Notes: a model not told the origin generated them from the sequence alone. A DNA stretch of 64,000 bases from Saccharum officinarum (GCA_020631735.1 CM036209.1:5679451-5743450), one strand, 5' to 3'. Shown: positions 22,830 to 33,390, counted from the stretch's first letter. Numbers and translations: made by a program.

Positions 22830-23882
22830 ATGGCACGTACCAAGCAGACAGCCCACAAGTCCACCGGCAGAGCTCCCCGTCATCAGCTTGCTCCACGCAC
22901 TCATCAGCGCCACACTTTTCTTGGAGAGTTTGGGATGCCTACGCTCTTGTGGAGAGTACTCAGCTATGTAGGCTATCCTGATGGGATGGAGCCCCGCTAC
23001 TTTTGGTCGAATGAGCGGTTGGGGGAAGGACTTTTGGTGACTGTGGAAGCAGTAGTTCGTCCCCGAGGTGATGGTTCTGAGTGGACCGGTTGGCATTTTG
23101 AGTCAACTGGCAGGACCCCTGAAGAAGCCGCTGAGAGGGCAGCCTTTGGGATCCTGAGGGATATCATGGATCGCTTTCCTCAGGAGTTGGCAGCAGCTAT
23201 AGTTGGAGTCTTTCCGAGGGGCAACCCCTCCACTGACTCGTGACAGCAGGCAAGAGGAAGATCTCTGGAGATTAGCGCCGCAGAAGCACAGAACAGTGAC
23301 AACCCCGCTATGAGTGCCATGTTCGCAGTGATGAGGGCCTTTGATGGAGTGGAAGGTAGCCTGAGACGTGTGTCTAGTGCTCTTGGTCAGGCTCGTGATG
23401 ACCGCCGTCAGCTTCAGAGAGATCACGACGCCGAGATTGAGAGGCTCAACAAAGAGATGGCTCAGTTGACTCGTCAGAGAGATCAGGCTACCCAGAGGAC
23501 TGTGGCTTTCGAGGGAGATGTACGTGCCCTGAGAGAGCAGGTTGGGCGACTGACTACCGCCAACAGGAATGCTGAGCGCATGTTGACTCATGTGCTCCAT
23601 CAGAGGAATGAAGCCTGGTCCGCAGAGAATGTGTTGAGGGCTAGACAGTTTGAGCTAGAGCAACAGCTGGCATATGCAGAGGAATATAATGACAATCTGC
23701 ATGAGGAGGTTCATCGGCTGAACAATCAACTCAACCCCTATGTTCCTCCTGGTACGGCAGAGATGGATTTGGATGAAGACGAAGATCCTGAAGAGCCCGA
23801 AGCACCAGTTGGGGAGCACCACGACGCTGCTAATGGCGACGACGCCAACGTCTCGGACTTAGACAGCGACCACGTTGAGTAG
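22830..23882 (+). pseudogene. ORF0 of element D, copy 1: histone H3-tail-like N-terminus, coiled coil, acidic tail
   Basis: Extra gene between leader and gag, with the start taken at ATG 22830. Residues 2-13 read as the H3 tail ARTKQTARKSTG except His at H3 position 8. Residues 15-21 (APRHQLA) match H3 15-21 with Lys18 changed to His; one residue of the G12-G13-K14 segment is missing and Arg stands in the K14 place. Residues about 68-113 alternate strand-like and helical segments (VTVEAVVRP, GWHFEST, then PEEAAERAAFGILRD). Residues about 161-310 are a charged, heptad-rich coiled coil; 312-350 are strongly acidic. An in-frame TGA at 23241-23243 (codon 138) breaks it, where copy 2 has TGG. Function unknown; a chromatin-factor decoy or recruiter is inference. 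Confidence 0.85.
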
Positions 23883-24252
23883 GCTAGTAGTTGTTACGCT
23901 AGCTACTAGGTTCCATCTACATGATCTTTTGCTTTGTTGGCACGTTGGGCATGTAATAATGAGTAGAAAGACTAAGGCTTTGATGTAATGTTGGAAAGCT
24001 TGGATGTGTTTGTAGCGGTATCCGAACATCAAAAAGTCCAGTGTATGTATGCTGACAACTTGGTTGTAATGGACGCGATGTGTGCGCTTTAAGTAATCTA
24101 ATTAGTGATGTTGTGTTAATTGGAATGACTTATTGTGCCCCTGTTTTATTGTATGAATTTATTCTCTCCAGTAAATTCAGTTCGGCATGATTTTTCATTC
24201 GATCGCAATTCCTACAACATCACCTAATAATTACTGTTGCTGAAACATGCAG

Positions 24253-25590
24253 ATGTCGAACACTCGTCGTACCATGTATGGTGCCGCTGAGGCTGGTGGC
24301 AGTGCAGCTGCTAATGATGACCGTGATCCACCACCGCCTCCTCCACCCTACACTGCGGAATAGTTTTTCGCACAATTTCTTGGAAGCCAACGTAATATGG
24401 AGAGCATGCAACAGAATATGGAAGCTGCGTTGCGCAGTATCGCAGATAACACCCGTCGGGGAATAAACTCGGGTGGGCACGAAGCAAATCAGTACAGCAG
24501 TTTCAAGGACTTCATGGATACTCGTCCACCGATCTTCAAGGAAGCCGCAGAACCCTTGGATGCAGAAGAGTGGATTAATACTATGGAAGACAAGTTTCGT
24601 GTCTTGAGAATGACTGAAGTGTTGAAGACTGAGTATGCAGCTCATCAGCTTCAAGGTCCGGCAGGAATGTGGTGGAAACATCACCGCACCACTTTTCCTC
24701 CCCACGCTCACATCACTTGGAGGGAGTTCACCGAAGCCTTCCGTGGAACGTACATTCCACCTGGTCTGACCGAGATGAAGCTTGGGGAATTCCTGGCACT
24801 GAATCAAGGCACGAAGACTGTAACTCAATATCTACATGCATTCAATAACCTGAGCCGTTATGCTCCTGATATGGTGAATACTGAGGCCAAGAAGATCGCT
24901 AGCTTCAAGAGAGGCCTGAATCCCAAGATGATGAAACATGTGGGTACAAATATGAGGACTAGTTTCAACGATTTCGTTAGTGACTGTCTGAAGCAAGAGA
25001 AGAACAACAATGTTTATGCTGCTTCCAAGATCCGTAAGAGAGCTTTCGAGTCGGGTCCGTCCCAGTCCAGAGCCCCAGTGGCCAACCGTCCAGCTTATCG
25101 GTCGCCTGCCCTAGGTGCAAGGTTTAGGCCACCGCAAAGGAAGAATCAGAATGCTCAGCAACCCTAGAGGAACCAGAAACCATTCAAGATGGCATTGCCT
25201 CAGGCGAAGACAGGACAAGGCAGTTCATCTGGAACTGTGGCTCAAGTGAAGGGACCGTGCTTCAACTGCAACCAACCCGGACACTTTGCAAAGTTTTGTC
25301 CCTACCCTAAGAAACAGCAGACATAGTATCAAGCTCGTGTGCATCACACCACCGTGGATGACATCCCAGAAGGAGAACCGGTAACAGCTGGTATGTTTTC
25401 TATCAACAATCATCCTGCAGTAGTCTTGTTTGATTCCGGATCATCTCATTCCTTTGTAAGTCAAGCATTTGTTAAGAGGCATGAGCAAAGGATAGTCGAA
25501 TTGGAATGTGCATATAAAATCAGTTCAGCTGGGGCTGATCTGTTGACTAATCAGATAGTTCAGGGAGTAACCCTAAACATATCAAACTGA
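24253..25590 (+). pseudogene. Gag-protease of element D, copy 1 (broken)
   Basis: Start at ATG 24253, directly after ACATGCAG. It has a proline-rich N-terminus, a retrotransposon gag domain (INTMEDKFRVL, GPAGMWWKHH, FRGTYIPPG...LTEMKLGEFLALNQG), a basic linker, a CCHC zinc knuckle CFNCNQPGHFAKFC from residue 336, and an aspartic protease DSG at residue 394. The frame is interrupted by TAG at 24361, 25165 and 25324, each where copy 2 reads CAG, and ends in a frameshift at TGA 25588-25590. Not functional as read. Its role in an intact element would be the virus-like particle shell and polyprotein processing. Confidence 0.9.
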
Positions 25591-28500
25591 CAATATAAGC
25601 TTAATCTGATAGTCATGCCAGGGTTAGTTTTGGATGTGATCATGGGTATGAACTGGATGAATAAGATGGGGGTAGTAATCGATATTGGAGGAAGGAGTAT
25701 CTCTCTTAAGGAACCAAGTGGAGAAGGCACCTTTCGGGTGGTCCTACCTCGGAAAGTAGACCTAGCTAGCACGACTTGTGCGGTCCAAACTACTCTGCTA
25801 GCCTAGATTCCAGTGGTCTATGAGTTTCCAGATGTGTTTCCAGATGAGTTACCTAGACTTCCACCAGACTGAGATGTTGAGTTTGCCATTGAGTTAATTC
25901 TGGGAACATCACCGATCTCGAGAAGGCCCTATTGGATGCCTCCCAATGAGTTAGCGGAATTGAAGAAGCAACTCCAGGACTTACTAAAGAAAGGTTTGAT
26001 TCGTCCTAGCTCGTCTGAATGGGGATGCCCCGCTCTATTTGTGAAAAAGAAGAAGGATAACTCCTTACGCATGTGCGTGGATTATCGACCACTGAATGCA
26101 GTGACAATTAAAAACAAGTATCCTCTTCCTCGGATTGATATCTTGTTTGACCAATTGTCTAAAGCCAAAGTGTTCTCTAAGATAGATTTGAGATCAGGAT
26201 ACTATCAGATAAAGATTAGGCCGCAAGATGTGCCTAAGACTGCGTTCTCTACCAGATATGGCTTGTACGAGTATCTTGTCATGTCCTTCGGATTGACAAA
26301 CGCTCCTGCATACTTTATGTATCTGATGAATTCTGTTTTCATGCCAGAGTTGGACAAGTTTATGATTGTGTTCATTGATGACATTCTAATATATTCAGAG
26401 AATGAAGAAGATCACGCAGAGCACCTCAGGATTGTCTTGACTAGACTCAGAGAACATCGACTGTATGCGAAGTTTAGCAAGTGTGAGTTCTGGCTTAAGA
26501 CAGTTCCTTTTCTCGGCCACGTGTTGTCTGAAAATGGCATTTTCGTAGACCCTAGTAAGGTGCAAAAGGTTATGGACTGGAAGTCACCAACCTCAGTGCA
26601 TGAAGTTCGCAGTTTTCTTGGTTTAGCCGGTTACTATCGTCGCTTCATACCGGATTTCTCGAAGATTGCCAAACCAATGACAAGCCTGTTACAGAAGGAT
26701 CATAAGTTTGTATGGACAGAGGAGTGCGAGGCAGCTTTCTGCACCTTGCGAAAGTTGTTGACCACTGCTCCTGTTCTGGCCCAACCGGATATAGAAAAGT
26801 CTTTTGATGTGTTCTGTGACGCATCTAAGAATGGGTTAGGATGTGTACTAATGCAAAATGGAAGGGTCATTGCCTATGCCTCACGTCAATTGAGGAAGCA
26901 TGAAGTTAACTATCCTACACATGATTTGGAGCTTGCAGCAGTAGTGCATGCTCTAAAGATTTGGAGACACTACCTGCTGGGTAATGTGTGTAATCTCTTT
27001 ACAGATCATAAGAGTCTCAAATACATTTTTACCCAATCTGAGTTGAACATGCGACAGAGAAGATGGTTAGAGCTGATAAAGGACTATAATCTAAACGTGC
27101 ATTATCATCCCGGGAAGGCTAATGTAGTAGCAGATGCACTGAGCAGAAAATCACATGCTATTGATGTGCAACCGTTGTTTGAAGAAGGGTTCAAATTGTT
27201 ACATCCTGCTGTGTTGCATAATATTCAGATCAGTTGTACTCTGGAAAACCAGATCATTGAAGGTCAGAAGACAGATAAGGGAATCTTTCATATCAAGAGA
27301 AGATGAAGAGGAACCCACCAAACACTTTCGATTGGATGACCAAGGAGTGTTATGGTTTAAGGATCGCCTGGTGGTACCTAAGGATAGAGAGCTTAAGAAC
27401 AAGTTGATGAATGAGACCCATCATTCCAAGCTATCTATTCACCCCGGAAGTAGTAAGATGTACCAAGATTTGCGACCCCGTTATTGGTGGACTAAGATGA
27501 AAAAAGAAATTGCAGCATACGTTGCTCGTTGCGACATGTGTTGTAGAGTTAAAGCTCTTCACATGAGACCTGCAGGACTTCTGCAACCCTTGTCTGTACC
27601 CGATTGGAAATGGGATGATATAAGTATGGATTTCATCACTGGTCTTCCCACCACACAGAAGGGACATGATTCTATTGGGTAATAGTAGATCGTCTCACCA
27701 AGACAGCTCACTTTCTGCCAGTTAAGACAACATTCCGACCACCTCAATATGCAGAAAAGTACATTGCTGAGATTGTCCGATTACATGGTATACCAAAAAC
27801 GATCGTGTCTGATCGTGGTTCACAGTTTACCTCTCATTTTTGGGAACATCTTCATAAAGGTTGGGTACTAGTTTGATTCGTAGTACGGCTTACCATCCAC
27901 AGACAGACGGGCAGACAGAACGAGTTAATGCTGTACTTGAAGATATGCTTAGAGCTTGTGTACTATCATCCAGAGGCTCATGGGAATCCTGGTTACCATT
28001 GGCAGAATTCGCTTACAACAACAGTTACCAAGAGAGTATCAAGATGGCACCTTTGAAGCTTTATATGGCAGGAAGTGCAGGACACCGTTAAATTGGGTAG
28101 AGCCTGGAGAAAGAAGGTTTTATGGAATTGATTTTGTAGATGAGGCAAGAAGAAGGTCTGTATTATCTGGCAAAAACATGCAAGCTGCATAGTCCCGTCA
28201 GAAGAGTTATGCAGACAAGAGAAGGAGACCATTGGATTTCCAAGTGGGTGACTATGTCTATTTGAAGGTTACCCCCATGAAGAAGAAACGGTTTGGAATC
28301 AAGCAGAAACTGTCTGCTAGATATATCAGACCATACCAGATCATAGAGAAAAAGGGTCCCGTGGTGTACAAGTTGCGATTGCCAGAAGGGATGAGTTCGA
28401 TCTTTCCCGTCTTTCATGTATCCCAGTTGAAGAAATGTCTGCGTGTTCCGGAAGAGAGAATAGAACCGCAGGGTATTCGGATCAAGGCGGACTTGGAATA

Positions 28501-28699
28501 TCGTGAACAACCGGTTCGAGTTCTGGATACTAAGGACCGAGTCACTCGGAATAGAGTGGTAACAACCTACAAGATTCAGTGGAGCCATCATGATGAGAGT
28601 GATGCTTCATGGGAAACGGGAGAATATCTTCAAACCGCGTATAAAGATTTTTACGATAAATGGTTCGTAACTCGAAATCTCGGGACGAGATTCTTATAA
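25591..28699 (+). pseudogene. Pol of element D, copy 1 (RT, RNase H, integrase, chromodomain-like end; broken)
   Basis: Same domain order as copy 2: protease C-terminus, RT ([22 protein letters not shown]), RNase H ([10 protein letters not shown]), integrase HHCC and DDE core, integrase C-terminus and a chromodomain-like module ending at 28699. Lesions include TAG at 25804-25806 (copy 2 CAG), TGA at 25870-25872 (copy 2 CGA), and one-base deletions relative to copy 2 near 27299, 27306, 27677, 27862 and 28055, plus a small rearrangement near 28145. Many of the deletions shorten a run of identical bases. The final part (28232-28699) is open and contains YKIQWSHHDESDASWETGEYL. Confidence 0.9.
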
Positions 28700-28708
28700 G
28701 GGGGAGGG
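28698..28708 (+). other. Polypurine tract before LTR2, element D
   Basis: AAGGGGGAGGG just before the TGTAACACCC start of LTR2; the same tract lies before LTR3 at 36596-36606. It is the expected plus-strand primer. Confidence 0.85.
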
Positions 28709-28709
28709 C

Positions 28710-29950
28710 TGTAACACCCCTGGGTGTTAAGCATGCATTAGCATTTCAAAGCATAAAGCATTCAGCATCATTTCATGACTAGCATTGCATGAAATATAGC
28801 TCTTTTAAATTTAAACTTGAAAAACAAATAATTAGAACCCTAACTTTGATGTAAGTGCCAAAAAGTAGTATACTTTTGGGTATTAGCAATTTTAAATAAT
28901 CTAGAATAAATTAACATGATTTTTGGAGCAATTCTTGAATTCAAGTTTTTCTCAAATTTTGTTTTAAAAATATTCTAAACAAATAAATTTTTGATTAACA
29001 ATTTAGCTTTAAATCCTAAATTCAAAATCTATTGAGAATTTTGAAAAATGCCCTACATGAAAGTTGTAGAGAATAAAATTTTGAACAACTTTTATTTTGG
29101 GCCAGAATTCTGAAAACCTCTTTTCATCTTCAAATTCAATTTTGAAACAAATAAGAAATCTAAAAATATATTTATAAAGGAAAATTCGTTTTCACCCTAC
29201 TGGGCCGCGGCCTCCTTTTCGGCCCAGCGGCTCTGGCAGCCCGGCCCGTAGCCCCGCGTCGCGTCCTCCCACGCGCGCGCCGCGCGTGACGCCGTGGCGC
29301 CCGGCAGAGCTCGGCCGCTGCCGTGGCCGGACGCCACATGCCGCGCGAACACGCCCCCTATGGCCCCCGCAGCACCGCGCTCGCTTACCCCCTCCACGCC
29401 GCTCGTCCGGCCTCGCTGCTCCCTCCATTCCCTCCTCTCGCACCCGCCAGCAGCAGCAGCGCACCGCCNNNNNNNNNNNNNNNNNNNNNNNNNNNNNNNN
29501 NNNNNNNNNNNNNNNNNNNNNNNNNNNNNNNNNNNNNNNNNNNNNNNNNNNNNNNNNNNNNNNNNNNNTGTATCTAGCGATGGTCGACAACTAGGACCTT
29601 GGCAAGGGTCACTCTGTTCGTCTTATCTACTGCTTTTGTGGACCATGACTATCTACTGGCACTGTATTTGAACTAAGTGGTGTGTAAAACTACTTGCTTC
29701 CGCTATGTTATTTTGAACTATGTTGTAATAACTTTTATTCCGAACTCCGATGTACTCCACTTTTATTGTGAACTCTATGTATCATGTGAACTGTGGCTGC
29801 TAAATCAGTACGATCTTGGTTGTATGTGGTTGGTTTGAAATCCCTCGTGATTTCACGGAATCTCGGGTATACGGGTTTAAGTTTGATAAATTAACCGCCT
29901 CGGTGGAAGATTTTCTTACTTAATCTCGTATAATTACGTGATCCGTTACA
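28710..29950 (+). repeat. LTR2 of element D, interrupted by assembly gap
   Basis: It starts TGTAACACCCCTGGG and ends CCGTTACA. The part before the gap (28710-29468) matches the first 0.75 kb of LTR1 and LTR3; the part after (29569-29950) matches their last 0.4 kb. The 100 Ns therefore stand for about 2.8 kb of LTR sequence, judged by alignment to LTR1 and LTR3. As the middle LTR of a dimer it serves as the 3' LTR of unit 1 and the 5' LTR of unit 2. Confidence 0.88.
29469..29568. other. Assembly gap of 100 N inside LTR2
   Basis: Exactly 100 N, the conventional placeholder for a gap of unknown size. The flanks lie about 2.8 kb apart in LTR1. Confidence 0.99.
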
Positions 29951-29952
29951 GC

Positions 29953-29964
29953 TGGCATCGGAGC
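29953..29964 (+). other. Primer-binding site, element D internal 2
   Basis: TGGCATCGGAGC two bases after LTR2, identical to the site after LTR1. Confidence 0.7.
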
Positions 29965-30729
29965 ATGGTTTAGCATGTTACTGTTCACATGGGTATTTAA
30001 AAACAAAACTGTGTTTTCAACTAAGCTTTTAAATTTAAGAGTGTGCCAGTGGTCATATCCTTTATGCCCAATAAGGACTCTAGGTGGCTTAATTAAGTAC
30101 TAACTTGGGGGTTTGCATCATATTTAAATTTCGTCGCTCATACGGCGTGCTATTGTATGAGTGCCATTCAATTGAGTGGTAATGTATGGATCAATTCCCT
30201 CTACGCCCTGGTAAGTGAGAGTTGTGAGAGCATGGTCGGATACACTGCCGATCTAGGGGAGTGCTTATGTGATACCGAAATACTTACGTGCCATGCGCAT
30301 GTTCGTATGAGGGTATTCAAATGGTGGGGACTTCCGTCATGCGGTGACGATGCCGTCAATAGGACGATGATTCGGGTAGTTGTTACCGTTATACTCGTAT
30401 CTGGGGATGTGTGTAGAGCGAGTAACTTACTTTACTGCTTTCTTGCATATTTTCATACTGTGAGGTTTGGGCTAAGTGACTTTCTACAGGTACATAACAA
30501 CGCTTTCGAGTAGTACGTATTAGTTACGTTACAAGAGATCGTTGTATGCCACCGTTTATTCGTTAGTAGTTATTAGTTTTCTAAGTTTGTGAGGACGTAC
30601 GGAACGTGCATGTATCATGTTGTGCATTTCATTCATGGCATTGTTCTCCTTATAAGTTGATTATCTCATTTCGATAAAAATGCCAACTTAAAAATCTGTT
30701 CTCACCACGGTAATAAAATTTTGCTACAG

Positions 30730-31783
30730 ATGGCCCGTACCAAGCAGATAGCCCGCAAGTCCACCGGCAGAGCTCCCCGTCATCAGCTTGCTCCACGCAC
30801 TCATCAGCGCCACACTTTTCTTGGAGAGTTTGGGATGCCTACGCTCTTGTGGAGAGTACTCAGCTATGTAGGCTATCCTGATGGGATGGAGCCCCGCTAC
30901 TTTTGGTCGAATGAGCGGTTGGGGGAAGGACTTTTGGTGACTGTGGAAGCAGTAGTTCGTCCCCGAGGTGATGGTTCTGAGTGGACCGGTTGGCATTTTG
31001 AGTCAACTGGCAGGACCCCTGAAGAAGCCGCTGAGAGGGCAGCCTTTGGGATCCTGAGGGATATCATGGATCGCTTTCCTCAGGAGTTGGCAGCAGCTAT
31101 AGTTGGAGTCTTTCCGAGGGGCAACCCCTTCCACTGACTCGTGGCAGCAGGCAAGAGGAAGATCTCTGGAGATTAGCGCCGCAGAAGCACAGAACAGTGA
31201 CAACCCCGCTATGAGTGCCATGTTCGCAGTGATGAGGGCCTTTGATGGAGTGGAAGGTAGCCTGAGACGTGTGTCTAGTGCTCTTGGTCAGGCTCGTGAT
31301 GACCGCCGTCAGCTTCAGAGAGATCACGACGCCGAGATTGAGAGGCTCAACACAGAGATGGCTCAGTTGACTCGTCAGAGAGATCAGGCTACCCAGAGGA
31401 CTGTGGCTTTCGAGGGAGATGTACGTGCCCTGAGAGAGCAGGTTGGGCGACTGACCACCGCCAACAGGAACGCTGAGCGCATGTTGACTCATGTGCTCCA
31501 TCAGAGGAATGAAGCCTGGTCCGCAGAGAATGTGTTGAGGGCTAGACAGTTTGAGCTAGAGCAACAGCTGGCATATGCAGAGGAATATAATGACAATCTG
31601 CATGAGGAGGTTCATCGGCTGAACAATCAACTCAACCCCTATGTTCCTCCTGGTGCGGCAGAGATGGATTTGGATGAAGACGAAGATCCTGAAGAGCCCG
31701 AAGCACCAGTTGGGGAGCACCACGACGCTGCTAATGGCGACGACGCCAACGTCTCGGACTTAGACAGCGACCACGATGAGTAG
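30730..31783 (+). pseudogene. ORF0 of element D, copy 2: histone H3-tail-like N-terminus, coiled coil, acidic tail
   Basis: Same layout as copy 1, starting at ATG 30730 after TTTTGCTACAG. Here the H3-like tail keeps Arg at H3 position 8 and has Ile at position 6 instead of Thr, so each copy departs from the H3 sequence at a different residue. Lys4, Lys9 and Ser10 equivalents are kept in both. The codon that is TGA in copy 1 is TGG here, but one extra base in a pyrimidine run near 31129 shifts the frame and gives a stop at 31135-31137. The coiled-coil and acidic half continue open in the shifted frame to 31783, ending DSDHDE. Confidence 0.85.
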
Positions 31784-32153
31784 GCTAGTAGTTGTTACGC
31801 TAGCTACTAGGTTCCATCTACATGATCTTTTGCTTTGTTGGCACGTTGGGCATGTAATAATGAGTAGAAAGACTAAGGCTTTGATGTAATGTTGGAAAGC
31901 TTGGATGTGTTTGTGGCGGTATCCGAACGTCAAAAAGTCCAGTGTATGTATGCTGGCAACTTGGTTGTAATGGACGCGATGTGTGCGCTTTAAGTAATCT
32001 AATTAGTGATGTTGTGTTAATTGGAATGACTTATTGTGCCCCTGTTTTATTGTATGAATTTATTCTCTCCAGTAAATTCAGTTCGGCATGATTTTTCATT
32101 CGGTCGCAATTCCTACAACATCACCTAATAATTACTGTTGCTGAAACATGCAG

Positions 32154-33390
32154 ATGCCGAACACTCGTCGTACCGTGTATGGTGCCGCTGAGGCTGGTGG
32201 CAGTGCAGCTGCTAGTGATGACCGTGATCCACCACCGCCTCCTCCACCCTACACTGCGGAACAGTTTTTCGCACAATTTCTTGGAAGCCAACGTAATATG
32301 GAGAGCATGCAACAGAATATGGAAGCTGCGTTGCGCAGTATCGCAGATAACACCCGTCGGGAATAAACCCGGTGGGCACGAAGCAAATCAGTACAGCAGT
32401 TTCAAGGACTTCATGGATACTCGTCCACCGATCTTCAAGGAAGCCGCAGAACCCTTGGATGCAGAAGAGTGGATTAATACTATGGAAGACAAGTTCCGTG
32501 TCTTGAGAATGACTGAAGTGTTGAAGACTGAGTATGCAGCTCATCAGCTTCAAGGTCCGGCAGGAATGTGGTGGAAACATCACCGCACCACTTTTCCTCC
32601 CCACGCTCACATCACTTGGAGGGAGTTCACCGAAGCCTTCCGTGGAACGTACATTCCACCTGGTCTGACCGAGATGAAGCTTGGGGAATTCCTGGCACTG
32701 AATCAAGGCACGAAGACTGTAACTCAATATCTACATGCATTCAATAACCTGAGCCGTTATGCTCCTGATATGGTGAATACTGAGGCCAAGAAGATCGCTA
32801 GCTTCAAGAGAGGCCTGAATCCCAAGATGATGAAACATGTGGGTACAAATATGAGGACTAGTTTCAAGATTTCGTTAGTGACTGTCTGAAGCAAGAGAAG
32901 AACAACAATGTTTATGCTGCTTCCAAGATCCGTAAGAGAGCTTTCGAGTCGGGTCGTCCCAGTCTAGAGCCCCAGTGGCCAACCGTCCAGCTTATCGTCG
33001 CCTGCCCCAGGTGCAAGGTTTAGGCCACCGCAAAGGAAGAATCAGAATGCTCAGCAACCCCAGAGGAACCAGAAACCATTCAAGATGGCATTGCCTCAGG
33101 CGAAGACAGGACAAGGCAGTTCATCTGGAACTGTGGCTCAAGTGAAGGGACCGTGCTTCAACTGCAACCAACCCGGACACTTTGCAAAGTTTTGTCCCTA
33201 CCCTAAGAAACAGCAGACGCAGTATCAAGCTCGTGTGCATCACACCACCGTGGATGACATCCCAGAAGGAGAACCGGTAACAGCTGGTATGTTTTCTATC
33301 AACAATCATCCTGCAGTAGTCTTGTTTGATTCCGGATCATCTCATTCCTTTGTAAGTCAAGCATTTGTTAAGAGGCATGAGCAAAGATAG
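32154..33390 (+). pseudogene. Gag-protease of element D, copy 2 (frameshifted)
   Basis: Start at ATG 32154 after ACATGCAG. It has the same gag domain, CCHC knuckle and protease DSG as copy 1. Codons that are TAG in copy 1 are CAG here. One-base differences from copy 1 shift the frame near 32360, 32866, 32955, 32997 and 33386, mostly by losing one base from a short run. The protease segment is open in 33085-33390. Confidence 0.88.

Noticed and set aside
22824..23096. Minus-strand open frame opposite ORF0
   Set aside because: Shadow of the ORF0 coding strand; no recognisable protein.
22830..23882. A host histone H3 gene
   Set aside because: Similarity to H3 stops after about 21 codons; there is no histone fold, and the frame sits between the primer-binding site and gag of a retrotransposon in two copies.
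24361..24363. TAG within gag as a programmed readthrough site
   Set aside because: Copy 2 has CAG at this codon and copy 1 has several other CAG-to-TAG changes, so decay is the simpler explanation.
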